From assembly GCA_029783825.1 (NCBI GenBank), contig JAREIK010002622.1:171590-235589 (forward strand): DNA of 64,000 nt. The letters are read 5' to 3'. Shown piece by piece: positions 23,330 to 36,049 of this stretch. Origin of the DNA: Sapria himalayana (lineage: Eukaryota; Streptophyta; Magnoliopsida; Malpighiales; Rafflesiaceae). Position 1 is the stretch's first letter. Each line of letters opens with the position of its first letter. A program made the translations under genes and the position numbers. The notes below the pieces were generated by a model. That model ran no database searches and was not told the DNA's origin. It saw only the letters and a program-made list of their open reading frames with translations.

Positions 23330-23960
23330 ATTCAATTCCTAATAGCAACATCATGTTTATGAGTTACAATATTCACAAGTTTGACTTCATATTTTCTATT
23401 CATGATTCATTTACTCCATTGAGACACTACTTCTTGCTCATGACATAAATTGTTTGTCCCCACTTCATCTTTTAATCACAACAACATGTCCCATGTCACA
23501 ATGCCATGACTTTCTTAGTTTCAATGATATTTCATTGGTCATGACATCATCTTTCAATCATGACAATACTTCACATGGCATGACTTGAATCCTAAATAGA
23601 ATCACTCATTCTTATGTCATGACAATATCTCACCAGGTCACAACATCTTCTATGGTCATGATAATATCTTACTATGTCCTGACTTTATTATTCTATCATG
23701 ACAATATATCATATGTCATGACTTTACTTCATAATCATGATATCATATATTTTGTAACGACATAATTTTTCAGTCATCATATTCATTGTTAGTCATGAAA
23801 ACACTTCACAAGTCATGACATTATTTATTGGTCACAAAATTCATTATTGGTCATGATAGTATTCTTAGGTTGTGACATATTTTTCATTGGTCACAATAGC
23901 ACATAGAGCCAACAAGTAGGATCCAAGTTGCGACACCATCTTTGAAGTCATGACTTGAAA
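23330..23960. repeat. Dense GTCATGAC array
   Basis: CATGA cores recur every few tens of bases, in phrases such as 'ggtcatgacatcatctttcaatcatgacaatacttcac'. Exact GTCATGAC palindromes are at 23538, 23616, 23715, 23812 and 23947. It reads as a degenerate tandem repeat in which the palindrome is the conserved part and the spacer varies. Confidence 0.8.
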
Positions 23961-25879
23961 TGATAGAAGATCCACATCAATAGTACCTGGCACTTAGACA
24001 GAAAGATTATTTTTTAATTTTTGGAGTCCAAAAGCCATGGATATAAAATACAAACACAAAGATGAGTAGGGAAAACGAGCTGAGAAATATCCCAAGCACT
24101 AAATAGAAAGGAAACAAGGCTCAACACTTAGGAAAGGAAAAGAAAAGCAATGAGAATAAAAAAGCTACCTAAATTTACTACTAACCAAGGTTGAGAATAT
24201 AATGATAATTGCAGAGGGCTCAATGATGGGTCTAATAAGTAATAAAGTGGACAACTATGTTCTTTCTCTAGACATCTATGTCCACCAAATTAAGGCAATT
24301 TCATTCCCTAGTAATGCTACTAAAAACTAATTATTATAAAATCCATTCATACTAAATATAATGATAAGTATGCATGTCTAATAAGTAATAAAGTAGACAC
24401 TTGGAGTTAAGTTATTGAACTCATAAAGATTAATGTATTTGGTTTGATATGGCTTTAAGTTCTACAATATATTGGCTTACAACAAGTGTTCAATTCAAGG
24501 AATTACAGGGTTGATTTACTTCTTTTCAAATGGTGAGTGCTTTTATTCAACAATCACGGGCATGCAGTGTTCTTTTTGTTGATTCATAAATAACATAATA
24601 TGTGACCTTGATTATATGTCACACTTCTCATTCTTATAATTTAGTCATTAGAAATAATTTATGTGGACAATGAGCATGATAGTAATCCTATTATTCTTGC
24701 TATTGGACATAAAGACACCCATCATGGAGTGTGCTTTAAGTGTGTGTTCTTATTTTTTGGTAATAGTCCTTCTAAGAAACACTTAATGTCTTGGGTGCCA
24801 AAATAAGTTAGGTAACACTTGGACCTTTCATCGATCACTTGTCAAAGTTTATATGATGAATGTATCAATTTCTAGTAGTCCATGTAAAAAGTTTTCTCAC
24901 TTATGTGCTTCTATTGGTTCATGTTGCAATAGGAAAATTAGAAACGTGACAAAGATATGTTACTATAAATAAGGATTAGTGTTGTGATGCATGAAATTCA
25001 TGCTACCATGAGTGAGAATGGTGTTGCAACCCATGAAATATAACCGTGATTAAAATATAAGTTAAAATAACAATTTACAGTCATAGCCAAAGAAATGGTT
25101 GCATTACTAGGAAGTAGAATCATGATGTATGAACATAGTCATGACTAAAAATTAGAGTCAAAACTTATGAGATATTACTATGACTGAGGAGTAGGGGCAT
25201 AACTATGTAAGTCAACCTCAACCAAAGATATGCTCATTTGATCCATTCTGCGTTGCTATTAGAAAATATGGTGTCTCGACATGTGAACATCATGACTCAA
25301 GAATAAACCATCTTGATTCAATATGCTTCAAGCCTTCCAAAGACATTGTCAAGGCTCTTAATTAAGATACCACGACTAATTTTGTAGTAGCAAAGTTTTC
25401 TTATGTCTAAGATATTGTCGTGGTCAAGACTTTTTAAGTTGCAACCTCAATTTTTAGCTCTTTTACTTCATTTTGCTGTTTTCAACATCCCAAGTTGTGG
25501 TGAACATATCAATAATTGATATCTACATTTTATAGTAGCGATCAAATTACACCAATAATAGGACAAAAATATAAAAATATTTTGGGCCTATCAACACAAC
25601 CACATTTATAACCTTTTCTTGTTCCTAAGAAAAGAGAAGTCAACTATTTCAATTACGTAGTATAACAACATCCACAAATCATCAGAATTCATTAATTTTT
25701 TACATCCATTCAAAGCTATAACAATCATCAAAGTACAAACATAGATGGTGAGAAAATAGTCATAATAAGGTACTATGATTTCACTACTTAAATTTCTATT
25801 TATCTTTTTGTCTCCTATGATATGATTTGGAGAAGGCATTTTCTTTCACTCTTCACTATTTTTTATTGGAATTGGTTTA
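23961..25879. mobile_element. LTR-like sequence, family uncertain
   Basis: 24380-24420 read in reverse gives 'tctactttattacttattagac', the LTR end block of the Athila-like family, suggesting a minus-strand LTR fragment. 24900-25450 has further CATGA-type repeats, with an exact GTCATGAC at 25138. No protein motif is visible. It interrupts the two copia LTR copies on either side. Confidence 0.4.
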
Positions 25880-26963
25880 TACTAAAAGTTATTTATGAAT
25901 ATTTTCCTAATTAGTTATTAACAATGGTGAATGATAAAATTCTAATTTCTAGCACCAGCATACTTGAGTATATTGAACAAGACAAATAAGATGTATTTAT
26001 TTTGCACTAATTTGTAAAATAAAATATACTATAGTGATTATAATCATTATTACTCTTATTTTGAGGTAATTATTATTTGTATATGTTTATTAATAATTAT
26101 TTTGATTTATAAAGGGTAGACTCTAGAAATAGATTTAATAACTAAATGAAGTGGATAACTTTATCATTCATATGATGAATATTAATTTCCAATAGAATTT
26201 ATATCATGTCTAAAGGATTGATGATGCCCAGTCAAGGAAGCTTATAAGTTTTGATATTGTCAAATCCTATAGGTAGATTTTGATCAGACAAAGAGTATGA
26301 GGTATCTGTAATCTTAAAATGATGAGTTTAATTTGTGATAAGTAATTATGTCATAATATATTGAGAAAAAGTAAAGGAATGAAAATATAATTTTATAGTA
26401 GTATGTATTATAATTAATATAAATGAGTGGGAAAAATAATTTACATTGGAAGCTTAAGATCATATTCAGGCCGGAATCTCTTCTATAACCTTATCCAGAA
26501 GCAATAAAGAATGTCTTATGTTTTTTTATTTGTTTGAAATATATGTATATACATAATATGAATCTAATTTAATTGTAATCTAATTAATTTGATTTGGTAA
26601 TTAAATCAAATTAATTTTATATGCATTAAATTAATTATAATTATGTATATTTATATTTTAAATAAATAGATTTATTTTTTAATATAAAAAGCAATTGAAT
26701 GAATTGAATTAATATATATTAATGTTTAGTTTCTATTTTGAGTTAATACTAAAAAAAAGGCATTGGTTCAATGATGCGAACCCCACTATAATGTCATTGT
26801 CCTCGCAAAAATGTTCTAGAAAAAAAAGTGATATAGGAGAAGTCCTTCAAGTTGAGCTTAGTTTAAGGTAAATTTCTTTCTGCAATACTTACAAATGAAA
26901 TACAATAAAACAATCATAATCCTCAAGCAAATATCAAAAGATTTTTCGAGTTCCCAAATCCCT
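25880..26963 (+). mobile_element. Probable copia-type LTR, second copy
   Basis: Similar in order to 22240-22950 and followed by a degenerate tRNA-Met primer site. It includes 'attgatgatgcccagtcaagg', a phrase resembling the counterpart 'aatgatacccattagagg'. Its 3' part after 26520 does not match the first copy, so recombination or deletion has occurred. Confidence 0.4.
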
Positions 26964-26980
26964 AACAATGATATCATAAG
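26964..26980 (+). promoter_or_regulatory. Degenerate copia primer-binding site
   Basis: AATGATATCATAAGGAG follows 'aatccctaac' and resembles TTGGTATCAGAGC, the initiator-tRNA-Met site that follows copia 5' LTRs. The match is weak. Confidence 0.4.
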
Positions 26981-27650
26981 GAGTTATTGTGATATTTGTG
27001 TGTGGATGGATTGGTTTTCAACAATGATATCTATCTAGTTGACTAACCTACATAGAGGCAATTTGGCCTTTATTGCCCAAGTTGAATACCCTAGTTATGT
27101 CTGTGAATATTGTGGTTGATTTCTTTTAATATTGGGATGTATTTTGCAATTTTTTTTTGTGTTTATTGCACATGAGGATGTAAGTTTTACTATCATTATT
27201 AGTTTTTTGTAATGATGATGGCTCTGATAGTGGTGGACATGGCTAATGGAGGTGGTTATGGTAGCTAATGATGACATTTACAATTGTCAGTGATGGTGGC
27301 TGTGGAAGAAACCATGCCTAATACTAGCTATGCCGATGATATTTATAGTTGCCGGTGATAGTGACAATGGAAGCAACCATGGCCAACTATAGTGTTGGTG
27401 ACATTTGTGGTTGCCAGTGATAATCACTATGGAAGTTGTCATAGCCAATCAGCATACTAAAGATTATATTCAAAGTTGGTGATGACATATGTAGTGGTTG
27501 ACATAGCCAATGGTGGATGCATCGAAGGTGGCTGCAACTAATGGCAATAAAAATGACATATCTCATGGTGGTAATAACTGGTGAGGGTGGAACTCACAGT
27601 GGTTAACATTGATAGTGGTGGAGCACATAGTTAGAATCCAAAATCTTTTA
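26981..27650 (+). mobile_element. Copia leader region with tandem repeats
   Basis: After the primer site the sequence becomes GT-richer and is made of related units with GGTGATGGTGGCTGTGG-like text. No gag motif is legible. It is probably the leader or N-terminal gag of a copia element whose remainder was replaced by the LTR that follows. Confidence 0.4.
27240..27500 (+). repeat. Tandem repeat of about 62-65 bp
   Basis: GATGACATTTACAATTGTCAG (27270), GATGATATTTATAGTTGCCGG (27335) and GGTGACATTTGTGGTTGCCAG (27397) start successive units. Each is followed by 'tggaag(a/c)aaccatg'-like text. A fourth, weaker unit starts near 27480. Confidence 0.85.
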
Positions 27651-28405
27651 TAAAAAAATGGGGTAGATTCCATTCCTTATGACTATGGATACTGTACAAT
27701 CACATGCAACTAAAGTGGATAGTTTTTCTTGGTTTAAGGTGTCTCCTATTACTATGAGTGAGTTTCCCTATATAACTTATATAGCCTGCATATTTTAACA
27801 CATGGATATGCATGATGCTTATTTTTCATGTATTTGTGGCATGATAGTATATGTGATGATAATATATGTGACATGGTAGAATATGTGGCATGGTAGTATT
27901 TGTGGAATAGTCTTATGTGTATTTTTGAGATGAAATATACACATAATTATTTAAAATTAAAAACCATATATTTTTAAAAAATATCTAAGTGGGTGAGGGA
28001 GTTCATTAACTAAATCTCATGGTCTCCATCACCGGTTTGATAGTTATACAAGTCGGTTAGAGCATTGACCTTGGTGCCTTCTCTCTATCGGACTAACTAA
28101 CTTGTAAATATACTTAGCACAAACCACCACAAAGGTAAATCTATGGATTGATTAAATAAGTTACTTCTTTAATTGAAGGATTCATTTAAGAGTCAATCAG
28201 TTTAGAATTAGATGATAGTTTATACTTACCTATAAATAATAACATCCTCTCTATCTGAGTGACTATTATTATTTATAAGACCAAAGATAAGTCATCAATT
28301 TAATCTTCTTTAGCATAGCTATTGCTTAGATAACAAGATTAATAGGAATTGGACTATCTAAATAAATACTGAATAGTAGATATCCTCCCATCAAGGCATA
28401 TTATT
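27651..28405 (+). mobile_element. Copia 5' LTR segment upstream of gag
   Basis: Assigned by position: it runs up to the primer-binding site at 28406, directly before a recognisable copia gag. The text at 28150-28400 has the look of an LTR 3' part, but no second copy was identified for comparison. Confidence 0.45.
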
Positions 28406-28422
28406 TATGGTGTATCAGACTG
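28406..28422 (+). promoter_or_regulatory. Copia primer-binding site
   Basis: TATGGTGTATCAGACTG resembles TTTGGTATCAGAGC with a small insertion. It sits immediately 5' of the gag remnant. Confidence 0.5.
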
Positions 28423-29300
28423 ATGATAAATATATTGAAGAATTATTTGAGGGAATCAATTCTTATAATAAAATTCAATCTAATAATAGTCATTAAAAAC
28501 TATCTTAGGAAAATGTATTTCAACCCTCTTGCTACTATTCTCAAAAAGAATAAATTAGATGGAACCAATTACATAGATTGGAATACAAATCTTGACATTA
28601 TCTAGATTATTCAGAACCACATACTTATACTTACAGACATGTGCCAAGATAAACTTCAATAAGGTGCAATCAATGAGGAAGCCAAGCTTTATGAGAAAAG
28701 GGTGAAAACTGAGAGATGTCTATATGTTATATTTTGGCTTCTATGTCAAATGAACCCTAGAACCAATATCAGTCTGTGGATACTGCCAATGACATGATGT
28801 TTAATCTTAAAGAAATGTTTGGAAATTAGACTCATTATGATAGATAATAAGTCATGAGAGATCTAATGAACATTATAATGGTTGAAAATACTCCTATGAA
28901 ATATCATGTTCTCAATATGATTAGTATTTTGATTGAATTAAAGATCATTGGAGCTAGGATTGATATAGACTCTCAGATTGATATTATTCTTTAATTGCTC
29001 CTAGACTCCTATAAGTAATTATGCCTAAATTTCAATATGAACAAACTTGATTGAAATTTAGCACAATTACTTAAGGAATTAGTATCAGCTAAAAATATTA
29101 TTAGAAAATTATCTAGAGAATTTGTAGCTAAAAGAACTTATTCAAAACCAAAAGGAAAGAAGAATAAGAAATTTCAAAAACATGCCCAAATCCCATCAAC
29201 ATCTTCTAAGATAGATTTGGGAGTCAAAAGAGGCAAAAGAAAAATATTTGCACTACAAGTAGTAACGACACTAGAAGAAGTAGTATTTGATTTATATTAG
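28423..29300 (+). pseudogene. Ty1-copia gag, broken
   Basis: The sequence follows a plant copia gag from its start. NPLATILKKNKLDGTNYIDW near 28525 has the family form NPLxxILxxNKLxGPNYxDWKRN. Then come a LYEKRVKTERC-like stretch, MLNLKEMFG-like text near 28795, and VHVLNMISILIELKIIGARI-like text near 28905 (family type DHVLKMIGLLNELEILGAEI). LLKELVSAKNIIRKLSREF-like text is near 29070, followed by a basic KGKKNKKFQKHAQ-like tail. Frames change several times and stops are frequent. The product would be the capsid of copia particles. The longest open part is 28423-28605. Confidence 0.88.
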
Positions 29301-30640
29301 AAAATCAAAAAATTAAGGTAAGTTTCAATTACTAGTGGTTGAAACATATTTAGCAGTGGTATCTATAGATACATGGTGTGTAGATATGAGTGCTACTATT
29401 AATGTATTCAATTCTTTGTAGTAGTTCTAGGAAAAAAATATAACTAAGTAATGGTGAGATTGATCTTAACATGAAAAATAGTACTAAGGTGGCAGTTATT
29501 GTTGTGAGAGTTTGCATACCTAAATTTGAGAAAAATAATTTTAAAATTTTTAAAAGATTATCTTTATGTACCTTCGATAAAGAGAAATTTGATTTCAATT
29601 TCTAGTTAGTAAGAAATGAATTTTCCTTTTTTATTCAATGATTTGGTAACAATTTACTTGAATAAATAGATTATCTATTTTGGTACATTGAAAGACAATC
29701 TTTATATTATTAAAATATTTTTTATTCTACCATAATAATGTGGGTCAAATAGTATCTATTACTTATCACATATAAGAAAACACTATTCTAAAATGAATCA
29801 GACATATCTCTAGCACTTATGCCTATGTCCTATAAATATAAAATAGATTTTAAGACTAGTTAAAAATGAACCTTAGGTTCATTGAAAGTGAAAACACTTC
29901 CAACATGCAAGTCCTACTTAGAAGGAAAGATGACTAAGCAGCTCTATGTAGTCAAAAGCTATAGTGCCAAAGAGGTACTAAAGTTAGTTCAATCTAATTT
30001 ATGTGGACCTATGACAATCTAAGAAAGAGGTAGTTTTGAGTACTTCATCACTATCAATGATGATTACTCATGATATAGATATATTTAATTGATACGTCAC
30101 AAGTCTAATGCTTTTAAAAAATTCAAAGAGTATAGGATGGAAATAAAGAAACGTCAAAATAAATATATCAAAATATTACAACCTGATCATGGAGGAGAAT
30201 ACCTCTTTGAAGGGTTTAGGGACTACTTGTTAGATCAATGGGATCACAACCCAATTTTTTGTACCTAACACTTTATAGCATAATGGTATGAGAGAAAGAA
30301 AGTTTATGACTCTTATGGACATGATGAGGTCAATAATAATTTATTTAGATATGCCTGATTCCTTCTAGCGAACTATATTTTTCTATTTGTATGTATTTTC
30401 ATTGATTAGTTCAAACAGTTGAGATGACTCATCTCCTATTAGAAGTACCTTATAATATCTTTTTCCAAAAAATCTTTTCTTTCTCATGTGTAACCAAATC
30501 TAATATCCTAGTTTAAGTAAATAATATTTATGACTTTTTAAAATTTTATCAGCATATTGTTCTATTATAATTTCTATGTTCAAAATAGACTTTTCATGAA
30601 TTTGCTTAACTAATTAATTTGTTATTTTTCTATCTAAATT
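29301..30640 (+). pseudogene. Ty1-copia pol: protease, GAG-pre-integrase and integrase remnants
   Basis: Continues the gag at 28423. TWCVDMSATINV near 29370 is the protease region (family type WCIDSGATNHV, Asp kept, Gly lost). LPTCKSYLEGKMTKQ near 29895 is the pre-integrase zinc region (family LPTCESCLxGKMTK), followed by LVQSNLCGPM. Integrase follows: FEYFITINDDYS (30040), KSNAFKKFKEYRMEIKK, and LQPDHGGEYLFEGFRDYL near 30178 (family LRSDRGGEYLSxEFxDYL). The text fades after about 30480. Reverse transcriptase is absent here because a minus-strand gypsy fragment follows. Confidence 0.85.
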
Positions 30641-30659
30641 AAAATTGCTCACTCAAATG

Positions 30660-31640
30660 TAAAAGTAGTCAAGTAATGAGTTATCAAAGAAATAAAATCA
30701 TAGACAACTTTAAAAGTTGAAATTTTAATTCCAGATTCGATACTTCACTGTACTACCACAAAAATTAAATCCACTGCATTTTTAGACCTGGGAAAACCCA
30801 TCACAAAATCAATAGAAATGTCAACTCGTTGTTCAATGGGTAAAGGTTCAGGGGTAAATAAATCATGTAGATTTAACTTATACTTTGCTTGCTTAAAGTT
30901 TATATATTTCTCACAAACTTTCTCTACACCATATTTCATATGAAATCAAAATACACTGTCTTTGTTATTTCAAAATGATTTATTTATCTACCTCATGCAT
31001 TTTCCCCAAAAATAACTAATATAATGAATAAATAATAATACATAATTTATTCCTACTAAATAAAAATCAATTAAACTTAACAATTGCAATCTTTTCAAAA
31101 TTATGGAATAGTTTAGCGAAGTCGACATCACTATTTTACAAATCCTTAATGTATTCATATCCAATTAGTTTTGACTATATGTATTTTACTAGATCAATAC
31201 GGAAATGTCACAATAAACTTTTCCTAATTGACATAAACTTTATTTTGTTTGTGTTTCCTTTTTAATTATGTTAAAAATTCATACTCTGTATGAATCATAA
31301 TTTTAAATGTATCACTTAACTTCTCATTAAAAAATCTAACTAATATAACTTCTTGCAATAATATAGTTATAATATTAATTACTGATGCATCACTTTCAAT
31401 CTCAAATATTTTATAAAAATTAGGTAAAAAAATAGAGTTGTATTAGTTAGTTTTTACTTAAACAACCTCAATGTTTTCTCTTGTTCATATCCTCATATGA
31501 ATGTCATGTCCTACTTTATTTTTTTAGTTAGGGGTAAAACTAGACTACTAAAATTATTTGCAGACCTTCTATAAAAATTAGTTAAACTATGAAAAGTTCT
31601 CACATTGGTAACAGACATTAGTGTTGGTGAGTCTTTGATT
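30660..31640 (-). pseudogene. Ty3-gypsy pol fragment: RT end, RNase H and integrase start
   Basis: Reading right to left, 31620-31540 gives NVRTFHSLTNFYRRS-NNFSSL (family VRSFHGLASFYRRFVKDFSTL). The RNase H region follows with EIESDASV (family EIECDASGxGIGAVL; catalytic Asp kept). Near 30939-30745 is LHDLFTPEPLPIEQRVDISI with DFVMGFPRSKNAVDLIFVVV, the integrase entry (family LPIPxxPWxDISMDFVLGLPRSK). Stops and shifts occur throughout. It lies tail-to-tail with the copia pol on its left, so one of them inserted beside or into the other. Confidence 0.85.
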
Positions 31641-32659
31641 GTTATGACATTTTTGTTATTCATTTATATCCCTTGATCACTATTCGATGCTTCATGTATT
31701 GATTTTTTTGGGTAGTTTGGTATATATTTATTAGTATATTTGCACTTATTTATATTTTTATTTGAACAATTTTACTAAATTTATATTTTGAGGAATTTTG
31801 AAGAATGTTAATAAAATTAGCTATTTTGAGTGAAAATTGATAAATTTTGTAGAGCAAGGCTTAGAGGGGATAATGAATTGATAGAGAATTATGATATTTT
31901 TTATATAATGACTTGAGTATAGCTTCCATTATCTTAATGAATAGTTGTGATATCTTTTCTTAATCATAAATCTACAAAACTAGTTGTGGTAATCATTGTA
32001 TGCAATGACTCTACCACCAAGTCAATATAATATTTTTATTGTGCAACAGTGTTTTTTATGATCATAATATTTTGTCTAGAATCAGAGCCACACTATATAT
32101 AAAAGATATAATTATCATGACATTATTTTAACATCACAGTAGCTAAGTACCTAATTGGTACAATCAATAATGGTAAATTCCAATGTTATGATTTATTCAT
32201 TATGAAGCTAAATTACCAAATATTTTGAGTTGCAGTATTATTTTCTATTATATTATTTTATTTTAGAGGGTATTTACTATGGTAATAATATTTTTCAACA
32301 TTATGATTTTGTGCTTCAAAGAGATATTGCCAAAATCATAATCATTCTCAGTGTCATAATTTTGTGTTATAGAGAATAAATACATCAGTCGTAATTATTC
32401 CTAACAATGTGATATTTTTTTATAGATAAAAAACATTGGTTATTGGCCATTCTCAATGCCTTAATACTTTGTTTTAGATAGAATTAGTCTAAGATGATAT
32501 TCCTAGTGTCACAATATTATGCTCTATAGAAGAGTTACTTGAGTCGTGAATTCATTATTGTCACTATATTTGTACTCCATAGAAGATATGATGAGATATG
32601 AAAGTCATGACTTCAACCCAGTACCATGGCTTCAAACTAAAAGTGTTACACATAATTGT
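31641..32659 (+). mobile_element. Partial Athila-like LTR before the main element
   Basis: The text at 31780-31930 ('gaggaattttgaagaatgttaataaaatt...') resembles 39998-40030 inside the downstream 3' LTR, and 32030-32640 carries CATGA-type repeats (exact GTCATGAC at 32604). It appears to be a separate LTR copy in the same direction as the element at 32660-43310. Confidence 0.5.
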
Positions 32660-34990
32660 TCAATAGTCAATACACAAAACCCAAATAAATTATGATTTTT
32701 AGAGAGTAAAAAAAGGCATGTTTGCCTGTATTGGAGTAAATATCAATAAGCTTTCATTAAATTTCTATTTCAAGAGAATTTGATGAATATTAGTGAAATT
32801 ATATAGAAATTAAGTGAAAATATTCAACTTGGTAGAATAAGGATTTGTAAGGGAAAGAAGCTATGAAGATTTATTAGAATTATCTTGTCATGACTTATAT
32901 ATAATTCACACAATAGATTTAGGTAGTTATGACATTTTTTCTTTGCAGTAACTCTACTAAAATAGTAATGATATTTTTTGTATATCAAGATTCAACCACT
33001 AAGTTGCTATGATCATTTTATTATACAACACAATCATCGTAGTCATATTAATTTCCTAAAGTTATGACTGCAGTAGCTCTAAGCAAGTTTAATAATAATG
33101 ACATTGTTTTTATATTATGGTAGTTGAGTAACATATTGGTACAAGTAGTCATGATATATTCCTGAGCTATAACTTATTCAAAGTGGAACCAAAGCATAAA
33201 AGTTGTAAGTCTTGACATTATTTTTTTCCATGACTTTTCTTTTCAAAGGGCAATTACTCAATAATGACAATCCCATCGAAATGACATTTTATTCATCAAG
33301 TTAAGACCGAAATCATTATAAATTCCAAGTGTCACAACTTTGTATTACAGAGAGTTTTTCTTAGTATTGGTCATTCCAATACTAATTAATAATAAGACAT
33401 AAGTCGAGGTCAATTTTAAGTATCATGACTTTGTGTTATAGAATTTTTTTCGCCATCGTGATCATTTCTAACACCATGGTGTTAGTGTTCTAAAGTAGAT
33501 GCAAATAGAAGATAAAATCATGACTTCTAAGTAGTTTCATGACTTTCTACTTAAATTGTCTCGTGAAATCTTGAAGTATAAAAGTTGTATTTAGAAAGAA
33601 AAATAAATAAACGAGGAGAGATAACAGAAAGAAAATCACTATGTGCATGTCAAATGCTAAGCAATGCAAAATTCAACTTCTATTAAGGGATATTCAAAGT
33701 AAACAAGAAGTAACATTGATTAGAATTAGGGTTTAGCGCATAAAAATTAGCTGTACCTTTATTCAAAATCCTAAAATCACACGAGAAGTCTCAACTTATC
33801 TCATGTGATTTTTTTCTCAATGTTCTACCAAGTTAAATTCTAGGGGTGATAATATAATTAAATTATGATGAACAAATAAAATTATGAGTTTATGTTTGGT
33901 TACTCTGGTATTTGGATGTTGATGGGTATGGATGCTATTTAAAACTGAAAATTAGGGGTTTGATGAATACATTAGTTTATGCATGGCATCAACCATGATG
34001 GATAGTAATAGGTAAGTCATAGGACATACTCATGTAGTTCAAATAAAAAGAAATGACATACTTGTTTATATTAACATGTATGATAAACTAATATGTAGTG
34101 GCCTGAAATTAAGATATATTAATCATTGTGAGTATCTCACACAAAAAGTCAAAAGAATTATCATATTTTAAACTTATTTATTATGTACTACCTAAAAGAA
34201 CTAACCTCAGAGTAATATGCGAGTTACATAAATGTCTTACCTAAGAGCTTCATCGTAGTATAAGATTCATGTGGTAATTATGACATATGGTAACAAATAT
34301 AACATGGGACACAAATGTGATAGAGATGTGTATAGTGGTGGCAACTCTACGAATTATTTCTCCTTGTATGACTTACATATATGAGATTCATAGTAGATAT
34401 AAATTAATTATCACAAGTATGATATTTATGAATCTAAAAACATAAATAGAATTAATACTACTTTATCTCAATTAGAGGTTAGATAATCGAAGTACATACT
34501 CAGAACAATCATCAAGTACATTTGACATATTGCCTCGAAGGATAATATATATGAATGAGCTTTACAAGGAATGACATATTATTTTGGTATTGAAATGTCA
34601 AAAGGATAACTATGAGAGAATCATTTTTGATAGTAACAATCCAATAGATGATGACCATTTTATATGCCAAGAGAGCAAACTAGTATTTCATACTAATCTA
34701 CTATTCATCCAATGATCAAATATTACATTGGTTAATTATTAGGAAACACCATCAATCACCAAAATGTCACTAGCCCTAGAATCTAAGTAATACTTTGAAG
34801 ATCAAGTATATATATTTAACTTGAATAATTATTAGTTTAGCATTGATTAATTGAACTGTCAAAAAAATTATTGTTGGATTGATATTTAGACTTATGTTCA
34901 CTTTATTACTTATATGATCAGTATAATTGTGGAGCTATATTGGAAGAGAGGTTCTCTTCTAACCATGTGTGTGTATTTGGATAAGACAAC
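32660..34990 (+). mobile_element. 5' LTR of the Athila/Tat-like element
   Basis: It matches 39429-43310 in order. 'aaataaattatga...gtaaaaaaaggcatgttt' aligns with 'aaataaattatga...gtaaaaaaaggtgtgttt'; 'gtacaagtagtcatga' is in both; 'tcaaatgctaagcaatgcaaaattcaacttc' aligns with 'ccaaatgctaggtaacacaaaattcaactcc'; and the end block 'cttatatgatcagtataattgtggagctatatt' aligns with 'cttgtatgattcatataattatagagttatatt'. The two LTRs have many differences, so the insertion is old. Confidence 0.75.
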
Positions 34991-35121
34991 AAATACAATA
35001 TAAATAAATAAAATTACATCAAAATAACCTGAAACATAATTATCCTTGTGAAATGATAGTTCTGTTTCAAGTTATTTTAATGTGATTTTGCTTATTCTTT
35101 ATATTGCATTTGTCTTCTTAG
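34991..35121 (+). mobile_element. Leader after the 5' LTR, ending in a T-rich stretch and TAG
   Basis: It contains 'aattatccttgtgaaatgatagttctgtttcaag', parallel to 'taattattcttgaaaatcgatagttatgtttctag' at 44860-44897 and to the leaders at 11464 and 13516. The primer-binding site itself is no longer legible. An AC microsatellite follows at 35124-35143. Confidence 0.5.
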
Positions 35122-35123
35122 CC

Positions 35124-35143
35124 CCACACACACACACACACAC
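35124..35143. repeat. (AC)n microsatellite
   Basis: Ten AC units directly after the leader. Confidence 0.95.
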
Positions 35144-36020
35144 TGTTTATTTTATAGTCATCATACAAACAATTATTGAGCAGAGCACCAAGACTGAGTC
35201 AATTAAACATGACCCAAAAATTGATAAACTTTTTAGATGAATTTTTGGCAATGGGTGGTACAATAGATCATATCATGAATTTGATCTGTACTATCATTCT
35301 TATAGTCAAAGTCATGAAGATCTATCACATGGAGGTCCAAAACAACCATATCAGCATGAATATTAATGCTAGATAGATCAACTATCATTTCAAGACCGTA
35401 TATTAGCATTATGGATGGAGACAAAATAGAATAAAATGCAAAAGAAGAGAAAGTAAAGTCAACCTAGATATATCAACCATCACTCGAAGTTGTACACAAA
35501 AATTCATTTTGGATAGGTCAATCATCAATTGAAGATCATATTCTAAAGTTGCTGATGAAAACAAAAAAGATTACTAATATGGATGAAAATCAGAATAGGC
35601 TTAGAGAGAAACCAAGCAGGCAACTAGCATTAATAAAGAGGGAGAAAGCTATCATTATTGTGCAAGGAGATACAAAGGATAAGCCAAAGGAATGCCTATG
35701 TATAATACTCAAAAGCAACTCTGAATTAGAAGGGGGAGTAACCAAAGAAACAATCAAAGAATAAGATGAAAAACAAGATGTCTTTCAAATCATGACATTA
35801 CAAACAACTAAAGAAGAAGCTATGATGTTGATGAATATGAATGATGAGAATGTCATGACCTATTTGACCACCACGACTATATAGTCTTAGGAGACAAATG
35901 CTTAAGTAATGACATTACAAAAAGTCACAATACTGGAGGAAATAGCAGCAACTAATATTAAGGTCACAACACTCATAATTGATGAAATGTCTAACAAAGC
36001 CATGACTTTGGAAAGATTAG
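35144..36020 (+). pseudogene. Athila/Tat gag C-terminal region, broken
   Basis: The open segment 35549-35764 reads RLREKPSRQLALIKREKAI, then DTKDKPKECLCIILKSNSEL. This matches the gag-protease junction of Athila elements (family type LPSxTExNPKExCKAITLRSGKEL). Most of the N-terminal gag seen at 20640-21600 is missing. The segment after 35770 is a repeat-like coding stretch rich in Met and Thr that repeats 'catgacattacaaa' phrases, including an exact GTCATGAC at 35852. The product was a structural polyprotein; now interrupted. Confidence 0.75.
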
Positions 36021-36049
36021 TGGCCTTGAAAAATTAATGCCATAAAGTT

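Noticed and set aside
23330..23960. Regularly spaced repeats that might suggest a CRISPR array
   Set aside because: Repeats are short, degenerate and unevenly spaced, in a eukaryotic retroelement setting with no associated genes.
27095..27277. 60-residue minus-strand His/Ser-rich open frame
   Set aside because: Antisense to the tandem-repeat leader region; composition follows the repeat.
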